DNA of 64,000 bases from Bacteroidota bacterium (GTDB lineage Bacteria > Bacteroidota > Bacteroidia > AKYH767-A > OLB10), in the NCBI GenBank assembly GCA_016713925.1, contig JADJOH010000007.1:545501-609500 (forward strand). The letters are read 5' to 3'. The translations under genes and the position numbers were made by a program. Shown one piece after another: positions 16,237 through 24,893 of the stretch; position 1 is the first letter of the stretch, and every line of letters starts with the position of its first letter. The notes beneath the pieces were generated by a model, which did no database searches, had not been told where the DNA came from, and was given only the letters and a program-made list of their open reading frames with translations.

Positions 16237-19161
16237 TTAATCCCTTACGCAACGCACCGAAAAACCGATGCTCTTATCGTAGTTGCTAGGGAATACACCG
16301 TCATCGTCGAAGTACAGGGTGCGGTACCAGGCATTGGGGGGGGTAGAGTCCTGTGTAGAAGACCACCAGTGGCCGCCGCTGCCAATGTAGGAGTATGACC
16401 CAAAGTTGTTCCTGTAGCCGCCCGGAAGGCCTGAGAAGCCGCTGCTGTTGGTGGCTCCATCATTGGGAGGTGTCCACAAGTTGGATACTGCTTTCATTTT
16501 GCCACCGGCTACAGCACTACCCCCCAGGAAATTTGCCAGGGTAGTCCATTCCGCATCGCTCGGCACATGCCAGCCCACAGGGCATAAACCCCTGGGGTCA
16601 GCTACCGCGTACCAGTTGTAGAGTTTGCCATAGATGCTGTCGTTGGTTGTGGTATTGTTGTAGATGGCATACGCGCCGCTGGTTGTGTTTTGCCAAGTGG
16701 TATTGCTAAGGTTGGTAGGAATAGGGTCGCCATTGCGGTATTTGCTCACGCGCAGGTTTTTGCTCATCCATACCTGGGTACCAATCACCACGGTATCGTA
16801 AGCATTGCCATCAATGTCTAAAGGAGGATTCAGTGTTGTAAAACTAAGCTCATTGCCGTAGGCTGTACCCACCGTGTTTGTAGCGTAGGCACGCACATAA
16901 AACTTTGTGTTGATGCTCAGGCCACTTATGTTAGACGTGAAGCTGCCCGTACCACTGCCATTGATGGTTTTAGTGGCCAAAGCCACAGTAGGGCTGGGTG
17001 AGGTACTCCAACACACTCCGCGGGATATAACTGCAGAGCCGCCATCGCTGCTGATAGTTCCGCCGCTAATTGCAGTAGTACCCGTTATAGTGCTAACCGC
17101 CGAAGTACTAATCGTGGGGAACTGAGATACACCCGAAAAGTTCCAATAGGTGTTAGGGCCAAATACCACCGGCTGTTTGCTCCATGTTTCAACGCTGCTG
17201 CGGTGCTTTACAACGATGAAATAGTTTTGCCCAATCACGGTGCCCGGCAATGATGCTACAGCGATACCGTTAGAACGCAGCAGAACCCTTCCGGTCCATG
17301 CGATTGTATATGGAGCTGTGGGCTGCGCCAGTTGCAGGGTGATACTATCGGAATGCTGGGCGTTGCCGCTCAGGCCACTGTTCACCAATGGTAATTCCAT
17401 AAAGCCACCACCCACGTACAGACCTTGAAGATACAACTTTACCGTAAGGTCGGGGCTAGAAAAAAGATAGGTAAAGCTTAGGCTGGTTTGGTATTCGCAA
17501 CCATTGCTACTAAATAGTTGTATTGGTCCGCTGACGGTATTTACAGGCACCGTGGCCGTAATAAGCGTATCTCCACTGATTGTGAATGATGCTGCGTTTA
17601 CCCCGTTGAACTTTAACTGCGTGATGCCGGCTAAACCGCTACCCCACAAAGCCACCGGATACCCGGCACTGTTCTGTGCGGGTGAGATGGATGTTATAAT
17701 CACAGCAGCAGTTTGCTGCAAAACGGCACTTTGCGTACTGGCGCAACCGTTAGCATCAGTGACGGTGAGGGTATACGTGCCCGCGGCAAGATTGCTGATA
17801 CCGGAAGCAGTGGCGCCGTTGCTCCATAAATACGTATAGGGCGTAGCACCTCCGCTCACACTGGAGCTAATGCTACCATTAGTTGCCCCATGGCAAATAA
17901 CGGATCCGGGTGAGAGCGTAACAGAAGGGAAATTATTGCCCAGACTAACGGTTGCAGTAGCCGAAACAGTACAGCCCGCTGCATCCGTTACGGTGACTGT
18001 ATAGGATCCTGCTGTTAGCTGGCTTATGGCGGAGGTTGAGCTGCCATTGCTCCAGAAATAGGTGTAAGGAGCTATACCTCCGCTCGTTGATGGATTAATT
18101 GCACCGTTTGTTGCAGCAGGACAGGATGTTGGCGATATTGTAAGCGAAACATTCAGAGCCGCACTCTGCGTTACCGTATAAATGCCGTTCTCCGTACAAC
18201 TACCGGAGGTAACCGTAACGGTGTAAGTACCTGCCGTAAGTCCGGAGATATCCTTGGTGGTAGCCCCGTTAGACCAGAGGTAGGTGTTGCCACTTACCGT
18301 GATACCACTTGAGGCGGAAGCCCAAGCCGAGGTGATGGTTATCCATGTACGCAGTGTGCTATATACACCGGTACTTCGGTTATAGTCACCGTTAGCCTTC
18401 AGCGAGTAAAACCCAAGTACTTCAGTAGCGAGAAAGGAGCTGCTTTTGAGTCGTCCCCCGCTATAACGGTCGTTCACCGGCAGGTGGAAACCCAGGCTGG
18501 TATCCGCCATGGCTGCATCGCCAATGCCGGAGCCAAAAAAAATGGCATCCACCGGTACAGTATTAGAATCAATTAGTGCAACGGGCAAGTTAAACACGGC
18601 AACACCATCGGCTATTCCGCCGCCATTGCCCAGCACTCCTGTAGCACCCGTAAAGGCCCCGCCGATACCGCCATCGCCGGCTTCGGTAGAAGTATTTTTC
18701 TGTCGTAGTCGTACACCGGTGGGATCCATGGATGTTCCACCCACATAAACCACATCACCCGGCTGCACCGTACTGGTATTGATCTGAAAGGCATAGGTGG
18801 AATTTCGCGGCGGAGGAGAAGGCATATTGCCTTCCACCCAGCCTTTACTGGTGGCAGTTCCGTTGTTTGAGAAAATGACAGTATAGGGCGTTTGCGCGAA
18901 ATTAATGGAACGGGTGGCAATCAGCTCCACCCACTCCTTCGGCGAATCCGCCAAGGGCGGATCGGTATGCATTTCGGAGATGAGCAGGCCGGGATTGCTA
19001 ACGTAGGCCGTATCGCCACTCACCGATAGGGTAATCGCACCTGTAGCGCCGTTAGTACAGGCCACCGGTGTAATCGTAGCTGAAAGCGTTGGACATTGAG
19101 CTTTAGATTGATGCAGTGGAAAGAGAGCAAGCAGAACAATAAGGATATAATTATAGTTCAT
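16237..19161 (-). CDS. Large secreted surface protein: lamin-tail, SprB-type repeats, FISUMP domain
   Basis: Start chosen at the ATG giving MNYNYILIVLLALFPLH, a good signal peptide. In order: a lamin-tail domain (about residues 60-270 of the mature protein; LLISEMHTDPP, KEWVELIA); three SprB-type repeats (YLWSNGATTKDISGLTAGTY and two relatives at about 300-480); an IPT/TIG-like segment; a beta-sandwich; and a C-terminal FISUMP domain (VVIGTQVWMSKNL, GWHVPSDAEW, GGHWWSST, FSVRCVRD). These are adhesin-like parts. I see no T9SS tail after FISUMP, which normally closes such proteins. The gene is visibly richer in G+C than its neighbours, suggesting a different history. Confidence 0.85.
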   Translation of the reverse strand: MNYNYILIVLLALFPLHQSKAQCPTLSATITPVACTNGATGAITLSVSGDTAYVSNPGLLISEMHTDPPLADSPKEWVELIATRSINFAQTPYTVIFSNNGTATSKGWVEGNMPSPPPRNSTYAFQINTSTVQPGDVVYVGGTSMDPTGVRLRQKNTSTEAGDGGIGGAFTGATGVLGNGGGIADGVAVFNLPVALIDSNTVPVDAIFFGSGIGDAAMADTSLGFHLPVNDRYSGGRLKSSSFLATEVLGFYSLKANGDYNRSTGVYSTLRTWITITSAWASASSGITVSGNTYLWSNGATTKDISGLTAGTYTVTVTSGSCTENGIYTVTQSAALNVSLTISPTSCPAATNGAINPSTSGGIAPYTYFWSNGSSTSAISQLTAGSYTVTVTDAAGCTVSATATVSLGNNFPSVTLSPGSVICHGATNGSISSSVSGGATPYTYLWSNGATASGISNLAAGTYTLTVTDANGCASTQSAVLQQTAAVIITSISPAQNSAGYPVALWGSGLAGITQLKFNGVNAASFTISGDTLITATVPVNTVSGPIQLFSSNGCEYQTSLSFTYLFSSPDLTVKLYLQGLYVGGGFMELPLVNSGLSGNAQHSDSITLQLAQPTAPYTIAWTGRVLLRSNGIAVASLPGTVIGQNYFIVVKHRSSVETWSKQPVVFGPNTYWNFSGVSQFPTISTSAVSTITGTTAISGGTISSDGGSAVISRGVCWSTSPSPTVALATKTINGSGTGSFTSNISGLSINTKFYVRAYATNTVGTAYGNELSFTTLNPPLDIDGNAYDTVVIGTQVWMSKNLRVSKYRNGDPIPTNLSNTTWQNTTSGAYAIYNNTTTNDSIYGKLYNWYAVADPRGLCPVGWHVPSDAEWTTLANFLGGSAVAGGKMKAVSNLWTPPNDGATNSSGFSGLPGGYRNNFGSYSYIGSGGHWWSSTQDSTPPNAWYRTLYFDDDGVFPSNYDKSIGFSVRCVRD

Positions 19162-19593
19162 AATAAATAAATTTAAAACTGTCAACCTATTTTAGGACGA
19201 TTCACTCTACCAAACATACAACAACAAACTTTAAAACGCAAACTTCAACCGGAGCTATTAGGATAGCGTAGTGATTTGTTAAGAACTAATGCAATTGTCA
19301 CAGATTTAGAGCAGAAAGAATTTAATCGAATCAGATGTTAATCACTTGAGAAAACAAAAAGTAACTTTTTCAGTTTTCAACTACTTTTTATGACATGTTG
19401 GTTCACTTCCTACCCAAACAATGACTGACCAATGTAGCCCGTGAAACCCGAACAGATCGGATATAAGAAAGCCGGTTGGGCTGCTTTAAGTAACCCCATT
19501 TTCGAACAGTATAAAAATAGAGAAAATAGAGGTACTTACATGCCTATTTGGTTACGTTTTGAAACCGAAAGCGTAAGTCAATGGAGTAACCCA

Positions 19594-19860
19594 TTACAAC
19601 AGCGCCTGCATGGTAGATCCGGAATAGTGGTTCTGCGAAATCAGGTTCGATCCTGGGCTCCTCGGTGCATCTTGCCTACTGCCGGTATCGTCAGATACGT
19701 ATTGGTTGACAGATGTGCTTCCAGATAGTGAAACGGCTTCCTCCGGAAAGTACGGCGCCTTGTAGAGATATACCTCCGTAAGCTCACCTAGGGTCAAGGC
19801 TGTTTTCTCCAAGTTTTCCCAAAAAAAGTTCGAACTGGGGAACCTTAGGTATATCAAATG
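19594..19860 (-). pseudogene. C-terminal remnant of a serine recombinase
   Basis: The minus strand encodes YLRFPSSNFFWENLEK, matching YLMYPSSNFFWDELEM near the C-terminus of the intact recombinase at 49354-51203. A divergent tail of about 70 residues follows. Nothing of the catalytic or zinc-ribbon parts is present. A neighbouring plus-strand frame (19441-19620, beginning KPEQIGYKKAGWAALSNP) also looks protein-like, but I do not recognise it. Confidence 0.55.
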
Positions 19861-19900
19861 TTCGTGAGTTCGAACTTTTTTTGGGAAAATTTGGGAGAAA
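19803..19900. repeat. Imperfect 34-bp inverted repeat centred on AGTTCGAACT
   Basis: The left arm (19803-19836) and right arm (19867-19900) are reverse complements with about two mismatches, separated by 30 bases. Each contains CCCAAAAAAAGTTCGAACT or its complement. The same string occurs once more at about 49592-49613 inside the recombinase gene. The 10-mer AGTTCGAACT is itself palindromic. This could be an attachment-site core or simply two inverted copies of a coding tail. Confidence 0.7.
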
Positions 19901-20124
19901 CGGCCAATTTGTACCAAGAAATTAACCTTGAACTTCATTCAGCCCAAAATTCGGCTTTTTCAGTTCCAGTTGTTTCAATCACCGGTTCTACAGATTTTGG
20001 AGTGTTCCGGTACATAACCGGCTCCACCTCGATTCAAATGTCCGTTCTGGAGACACGTGTGCCCAATACTCAGAAATGGGGTGGGTTTTCGGGTGGGAGT
20101 TATTCTACTGGGATAATTATTTGA
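19858..20124 (+). pseudogene. Second recombinase C-terminal remnant, inverted
   Basis: The plus strand encodes SSNFFWENLGETANLYQE followed by a tail unlike that of its minus-strand counterpart. The two remnants diverge from the shared sequence at about 19850, so both are bare C-termini placed head to head. From 20125 to 20379 I see nothing codable, and 19186-19440 likewise holds no gene. Confidence 0.5.
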
Positions 20125-20379
20125 AGCAATAATATTCAAAAAAAACTAAGACTTGGTCAAGCCAATTCTTTTTGGAGCGACTTGTTACTCAAAGAACAAT
20201 TCAGTTGGAGAAACCACTCCAATTTCTAAATTGGTCAATAGCTATTTTCATGAATAACGGTATGTGTTTTTAGTGGAGAATGATATCTTTTCGATGAGTG
20301 GGTATTTTGCAACTTTATCCAAAGTCTGAGTCTCTATTTCATATCCGCTGTTAGAATATTTGCAAGTAGAGGAATCTGT

Positions 20380-21924
20380 TCAATAAAGCAAGTATGTGAT
20401 TACTTCAACACCTTGTATTTTTAATGTGTAATAGTTCATGTGGCCCGCACATCGCTTTTCAAGTATTCCGGGTCCGAACTCCTGAATGAAATCTGGTTGA
20501 AGATTTGCATATTTTTTCAAGATGCCATATGACCAAAATTGGTTTAATTTACCCACTAATAACTGATAAATTTTATTTTCAGGTTTTGTAATGTTGAGTA
20601 AAACTAGCTGAAAGTCCATGGTATCTCTTGTATAAAAAACAATATTTCGTTGTCGTTCTGTCTGTCCGCTTGTGTATAATGATTTCCGGATTGAAGGTTG
20701 AAGAGATAATGCCAATTCGGAGGAAGGAAACCGAAATGAATTTTGATTTATATAGTAGGTAGAAGACAAACGGTCTAAATTATATTGTGCATTGATATCG
20801 CCCCCCTTTGCAAGCTCCGCTAATAGTTTTGTATCACTTTTACTGATAAAATCAATCAGCGCACGAGTATATAAAATTAAATTAGTAGAATCATCATTAT
20901 TAATAGCTTTTTCCTCTATATCATCAAGCAACCTGTTAGCTGCCCTTGAGTTTCCCAACAATGATTTTAAAACAGCACCATTTATTTGAGCTGGGTAGTA
21001 ATCCGGATCCAGGTCGGCGGCTTCTTTGAAATGGCGAGCAGCTAACTTAAAAAGCTCTAACATTTTAATGGAGTCATCTGGTGTCAAATTACGTGTATTC
21101 TCTCCTGCGCGACTAGATGGATCCAGTAGGAAGGGAAATATTAAATTCCGCCATGGTGCTTCCGATAGCTGCAAGCCTTGCATTGCATAACAAACACCAA
21201 GATTGTTTTTGATTTCACGAGAACCGAACTTGTTATTTATTATGTGTTTATATAGCGTAGTTGCTGGTTCGTATTCTTGGTTCAATAATAGAATATTCGC
21301 AATATTGAATATGTTATTCAGGGCTTCCATCCTAACTTTTGCTAGTTTCGCCATTCCACAGCGTGAGTTGAGGCTTGGATAACGTGCAATGCTGTCAGGG
21401 ATGTTATATCCCTTGTAAATGGATCTTATTAATTTATCGACAGTATTAAGTGAAAAACCGGCCATTTTGGAATAGTAGCAGGCAAACTCATCCGCCTCTA
21501 ATTCATGTGTGATTGTACTGTCGATAGCCTTTTTCGCGTAGGTTAGCTGTTCTCCCAAATCGACACTGGCATAGGCGGTTGATGCCTCGTTCAGAAAGTT
21601 GTGGTTGTTGTACCAATGCCCCAATTCATGGCACAGAATAAATGCAATACCATCTAGTGAATCTGCACCCATGTCCCGACAGATACGATAAGCCTTTAGT
21701 TCGAAGTAAATTTCATTTTTACCACCAGGTATATAAGACGCAACGTGGCTTTCTTCTTTCACTATAACCACTTCTGGCACCTGTTTGCTGGTTACACCAA
21801 TCGCATTGATCAACCTTTCAAATACTGAAGCTACGACAATTTTCTCTTGTTGCCCGCATACTTTGAAAGGGAGTACGAAAAATAAAATAAATGCAAAAAA
21901 AATAGCTTGCCTTTTCATTTCCAC
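20380..21924 (-). CDS. M48-type zinc metalloprotease with TPR region, secreted
   Basis: Signal peptide 1-24, then a peptidase M48-like domain: HELGH at residues 99-103 supplies two zinc-binding His and the catalytic Glu, and THELEADEFACYY (about 139-151) supplies the third ligand. The C-terminal two thirds are helical repeats of TPR type (NIANILLLNQEYEPATTLYK, FKEAADLDPDYYPAQING). This resembles the BepA/YfgC layout of envelope quality-control proteases, protease first and TPR after. It overlaps the papain-like gene by 10 bases and is the last gene of the module 2 array, so it is probably co-expressed with it. Confidence 0.8.
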   Translation of the reverse strand: MEMKRQAIFFAFILFFVLPFKVCGQQEKIVVASVFERLINAIGVTSKQVPEVVIVKEESHVASYIPGGKNEIYFELKAYRICRDMGADSLDGIAFILCHELGHWYNNHNFLNEASTAYASVDLGEQLTYAKKAIDSTITHELEADEFACYYSKMAGFSLNTVDKLIRSIYKGYNIPDSIARYPSLNSRCGMAKLAKVRMEALNNIFNIANILLLNQEYEPATTLYKHIINNKFGSREIKNNLGVCYAMQGLQLSEAPWRNLIFPFLLDPSSRAGENTRNLTPDDSIKMLELFKLAARHFKEAADLDPDYYPAQINGAVLKSLLGNSRAANRLLDDIEEKAINNDDSTNLILYTRALIDFISKSDTKLLAELAKGGDINAQYNLDRLSSTYYINQNSFRFPSSELALSLQPSIRKSLYTSGQTERQRNIVFYTRDTMDFQLVLLNITKPENKIYQLLVGKLNQFWSYGILKKYANLQPDFIQEFGPGILEKRCAGHMNYYTLKIQGVEVITYLLY

Positions 21925-23186
21925 TCTTCAGGAGGCATTTGTTCCTCTAGTAATATTGATATTTCCTTCGGTATTATTTTCTCTACTTGCATTTTGCGAA
22001 TTTCTAAGTAGTGAATAACCTTTTCCGTTTCATCGTTTCTGCTATCTTTAGAAAATCCTATCGGTTCCGCTTCAATTAAATCGTTCATACTGTATAGGCA
22101 TTTGAAGATTTTTTCATTATGAAACAACAAGCCAGCTCCATGTCGCTTGCCGTCTTTCCAAATACCAGCATAAAAACTATTGTCAACCCAAGAGTAAATG
22201 CCATAACCTTCCGGTTTACCTGCATCCATCATGCCTTCATAACTGCTGCCATCCGATCTTTTTATATAAGAATAATCTGTCGCGCAATCCCCGATTTTAC
22301 AATTATCAGAACGCACAGTTATAGGCTCTATAAAGATCAATTCGTAAACTCGATTTATAAAGTCAGCATATTTAATCCAAAAGAATCCTTTCTCACCGTA
22401 GCCGGTACCCCATGAGTTCATTACTTCAAATGCCCCTCCAAAACGTGTATCAGAAAATCCAATTAAACACATGGCATGTCCCCCCATCATCTCTTCGTCA
22501 GTGCTAGGCTTCCAGAGCCCACCAACAAGTGGGTTCCCTTTCCCATTCCCCATCATTGATCGGGTCGTTTCCATTCCAAATGGAAGTGGAACACCATTCG
22601 CTAAGAAAGATTTGATCACCTTGATTTTTTCAGGTATTGAATTAACCTTGTCCAAATCCACAGCATAAATCTCATTTGGTACAAATGGTGCAGAATACGC
22701 ATCATTATGATCAAATACCGACTCATTGCAGTCTAAAGATATAGGTGGCATAATAATCCTTTTACATCCGTATTTTAGCATCTGTTCAAGAGCGATAGGA
22801 AAAAATACTCCCTCATCGCAGCTATTCGTACTCTCTGTTTTGGCCAAAGCATAGGTAAATACTGGATCAAAAGCGACCATATCCTTCATGAACTTATTTG
22901 TGATATTAAAAGCTTGGTTATATGTTATAGACATGGCAGCGTAAGCTAATGCCCAGCCAACACAGGAATTGCCTTCCTGGGCACTAGGTGTCGGAGCCCA
23001 TTTTCGTAGGCTGTAGGAAGCAGGTAATTTGCCAACAAATCCCATTGAATTAATAGGATCATGCAATATTTTTTGCGTTTTGTTTTTGTCATAGCGATAG
23101 CCCTGCGCGTTGACAAGTACATTACTCATCAGAATAGCTGAGATTGTAAAAAATCTCAATAACCAGTAGTATATAGTTCTTTTCAT
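21915..23186 (-). CDS. Papain-like (C1) cysteine protease with MORN repeats, secreted
   Basis: A signal peptide (1-28) is followed by a papain-fold domain. The oxyanion Gln70 and catalytic Cys75 lie in SAQEGNSCVGWAL, the His in GGHAMCLIGF (H237), and the Asn in EVMNSWGTGYG (N257), with GFFWIKY after it. All catalytic residues are present. Residues about 315-365 hold MORN-type repeats (YEGMMDAGKPEGYGIY, YAGIWKDGKRHGAG), which often bind membranes or partners. Its ATG overlaps the anti-sigma stop by 4 bases and its end overlaps the M48 gene by 10, so it belongs to the sigma operon. No prodomain is evident. Confidence 0.85.
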   Translation of the reverse strand: MKRTIYYWLLRFFTISAILMSNVLVNAQGYRYDKNKTQKILHDPINSMGFVGKLPASYSLRKWAPTPSAQEGNSCVGWALAYAAMSITYNQAFNITNKFMKDMVAFDPVFTYALAKTESTNSCDEGVFFPIALEQMLKYGCKRIIMPPISLDCNESVFDHNDAYSAPFVPNEIYAVDLDKVNSIPEKIKVIKSFLANGVPLPFGMETTRSMMGNGKGNPLVGGLWKPSTDEEMMGGHAMCLIGFSDTRFGGAFEVMNSWGTGYGEKGFFWIKYADFINRVYELIFIEPITVRSDNCKIGDCATDYSYIKRSDGSSYEGMMDAGKPEGYGIYSWVDNSFYAGIWKDGKRHGAGLLFHNEKIFKCLYSMNDLIEAEPIGFSKDSRNDETEKVIHYLEIRKMQVEKIIPKEISILLEEQMPPEEWK

Positions 23187-23524
23187 TGAAGGTGTTTTTT
23201 CAGATAGCCTTGATCGGATTGATTTAAAGGTGTAAGTTGATGCTCGATACTGTCATTCAACAAATAGTAAATTGTATCATCTAAATATATGTAATACCCC
23301 GGTTGTAGTTCAATTGCCGCATCATCGATGTCAAGATTAGATATATTGTACAAGCGGATTTTCTGCCTTTTTCCAGTGAAGAGGCTTAATGTTTTTGTTG
23401 TTAATACGTAAGTGTTTTGGTTTTCTAATGAAGAATAAGTTGATCGTTTAGTATAAATGGTTGTTAATAATTTTTTGATTGTTAGCCGCGAAACCGAAGC
23501 CTGATGTTGAAAAAGAAAATGCAT
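23183..23524 (-). CDS. Module 2 anti-sigma-like protein, C-terminal part (frameshifted)
   Basis: The later residues (QKIRLYNISNLDIDDAAIEL then YYIYLDDTIYYLL) look like a genuine extracytoplasmic beta domain. The first 30 residues (MHFLFQHQASVS) are out-of-frame sequence. The natural path comes from the upstream anti-sigma segment through another frame (TKQEIHQEYWIERLNSDLVA) and enters this frame at the T6 run near 23471. The end overlaps the papain-like protease start by 4 bases. It probably forms the outer sensor part of the anti-sigma. Confidence 0.5.
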   Translation of the reverse strand: MHFLFQHQASVSRLTIKKLLTTIYTKRSTYSSLENQNTYVLTTKTLSLFTGKRQKIRLYNISNLDIDDAAIELQPGYYIYLDDTIYYLLNDSIEHQLTPLNQSDQGYLKKHLQ

Positions 23525-23602
23525 TCACAGTCAATTCCGTCTTTGCAACCAAATCGCTGTTAAGCCTTTCAATCCAATACTCTTGATGAATTTCCTGCTT
23601 TG

Positions 23603-24103
23603 TTATTGCCGTTGGGTTCGGAGTGCTTTTAGAAATGGAATTGTTATTAGTTGTTGTATCAGTTGGAGATTTTCTTCCGCAAAACTGTTCTTCGAAGTTG
23701 ATTTTTGATGAATCTGAAAATACACAATGACACTACTGATTAAAACTATTGTCAATATAGCAGCTATTGAATATACATACCGAATTTTGGGTTTTACTGC
23801 TGTTTTTTGCTTAGAATAATGTTTCGCTGAGGCTGCAGCATAAGTCATTTGACTATATTCTTCAAACTCTAATTCGTAATCATTGTTAATTTCAACTATC
23901 CGCTGTTTGAGTTCTTCACGCTCCATTCGCCTTATTGCTTCTGCCAGTTCCTTTTGAAGCTTTAGCTCATCAGCAAGTAAAGGGTCGGAGGTTAGAAGCC
24001 TTTCGAATGCAAGGCGCTCTTCCGGATCGAGATGATTATTAAGGTAATCACTTATTAAGTGTTCCTGGTTATGTGGATCGGTGCTTTCAGTTGAATCAAC
24101 CAT
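23603..24103 (-). CDS. Module 2 anti-sigma factor, N-terminal part (frameshifted)
   Basis: The N-terminus has the cytoplasmic anti-sigma signature of Bacteroidota (HLISDYLNNHLDPEERLAFE, then LLTSDPLLADELKLQKELAE). One transmembrane helix follows at about residues 117-136 (YSIAAILTIVLISSVIVYF). The frame shifts near 23655 in an A4 run, after which a different frame continues. Joined with 23183-23524 the protein would be about 305 residues. It overlaps the sigma gene by 8 bases, the usual coupling. Confidence 0.75.
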   Translation of the reverse strand: MVDSTESTDPHNQEHLISDYLNNHLDPEERLAFERLLTSDPLLADELKLQKELAEAIRRMEREELKQRIVEINNDYELEFEEYSQMTYAAASAKHYSKQKTAVKPKIRYVYSIAAILTIVLISSVIVYFQIHQKSTSKNSFAEENLQLIQQLITIPFLKALRTQRQ

Positions 24104-24530
24104 GTAGTTCTCTTAATTGCTTGTGACAGCGTGAACTTTTCATTTTTAACGCATCAACTGAACGGCAACTACTAATCTTTATTTCTTCAAATTTTTTCCT
24201 TAACCAGTAACGTTCCTTAAGTATTTGTCTGCACACCTCATCGAGACGTTCAATCAGTCTCTTTAGTTGTTCGTAACGTTCTTCCTTTAAATAATAATTT
24301 TCAAGATCATCTTCTAGATCGAATCCATTTTCAGTTGGAAATGGAGTCATTACTCTTCTTTTACGAAGTTCATTGTACCATTTATATTTTCCAACAGCAA
24401 AAAGGAAAGTGCTCAATTTTGTATCTGAATTCAATTTAAAGCGATTGTCCTTGATTTTTTCAAAAACAGCAATGATTGTTTCCTGAATGATGTCATCTGC
24501 TTCAATTTTAGAACCGTTATTGTTGGTCAC
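24096..24530 (-). CDS. ECF sigma factor (module 2)
   Basis: Region 2 is clear (EADDIIQETIIAVFEKI, then LSTFLFAVGKYKWYNELRK) and region 4 ends in SVDALKMKSSRCHKQLREL. The reading starts at an internal GTG. Upstream sequence in the same frame still looks coding (LSDQDIILGIQNGDGYFVKH), and an ATG at 24660 (MRLTLGNRSEK) joins it if one base is restored in the T6 run at 24627-24632. The true gene is therefore probably 24096-24660, about 187 residues. It sits immediately downstream of TPR-CHAT1 on the same strand and is followed by the anti-sigma and two proteases. Confidence 0.75.
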   Translation of the reverse strand: MTNNNGSKIEADDIIQETIIAVFEKIKDNRFKLNSDTKLSTFLFAVGKYKWYNELRKRRVMTPFPTENGFDLEDDLENYYLKEERYEQLKRLIERLDEVCRQILKERYWLRKKFEEIKISSCRSVDALKMKSSRCHKQLRELHG

Positions 24531-24660
24531 ATATCTGGTAATCTCCCCTTTACAAAGAAGGAATAAATGTTTAACAAAATACCCATCGCCATTCTGAATG
24601 CCGAGTATGATATCCTGATCGCTGAGTTTTTTCTGATCTATTGCCTAAAGTGAGCCGCAT

Positions 24661-24893
24661 TTATGCTGTAAAGATATGATATAGGACATTTCGGTATGTG
24701 AGTTGTGTTAAGCCCGTGAATGTTTCAATTTGGTTGAAGAAATTATTGTGTTATATTCATTAATGCCTTCAAAGCCTAAAAAGTAACAGTTTGACCCTAT
24801 ACTTAATAGTTTGTTAATCAAGCTTTTATTTGGATCAATTGAATACTATTTCAACTTAACCAAAAAAGGTAGAAAAAATAGCTAATTAGCGTA
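24661..24893. other. Gap between TPR-CHAT1 and the module 2 sigma factor
   Basis: About 230 AT-rich bases. This is the only gap in module 2 long enough to hold a separate promoter, so the sigma-to-M48 part may be its own transcript. No clear inverted repeat is seen. Confidence 0.35.

Noticed and set aside
16237..16900. FISUMP domain as a target of a diversity-generating retroelement
   Set aside because: The fold could suit one, but there is no reverse transcriptase or template repeat in the window.
17690..18270. Tandem DNA repeats in the FISUMP gene
   Set aside because: Explained by SprB-type protein repeats (YLWSNGA, LTAGTYTVTVT) in one open frame.
18612..18920. Proline-rich overlapping open frames in the FISUMP gene
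   Set aside because: Shadow frames of a G+C-rich coding region with no start context or domain.
19645..19680. tRNA-like T-arm (GGTTCGATCC) near recombinase debris
   Set aside because: No matching acceptor stem, D-arm or anticodon arm at the right distances; the sequence reads better as the recombinase tail on the minus strand.
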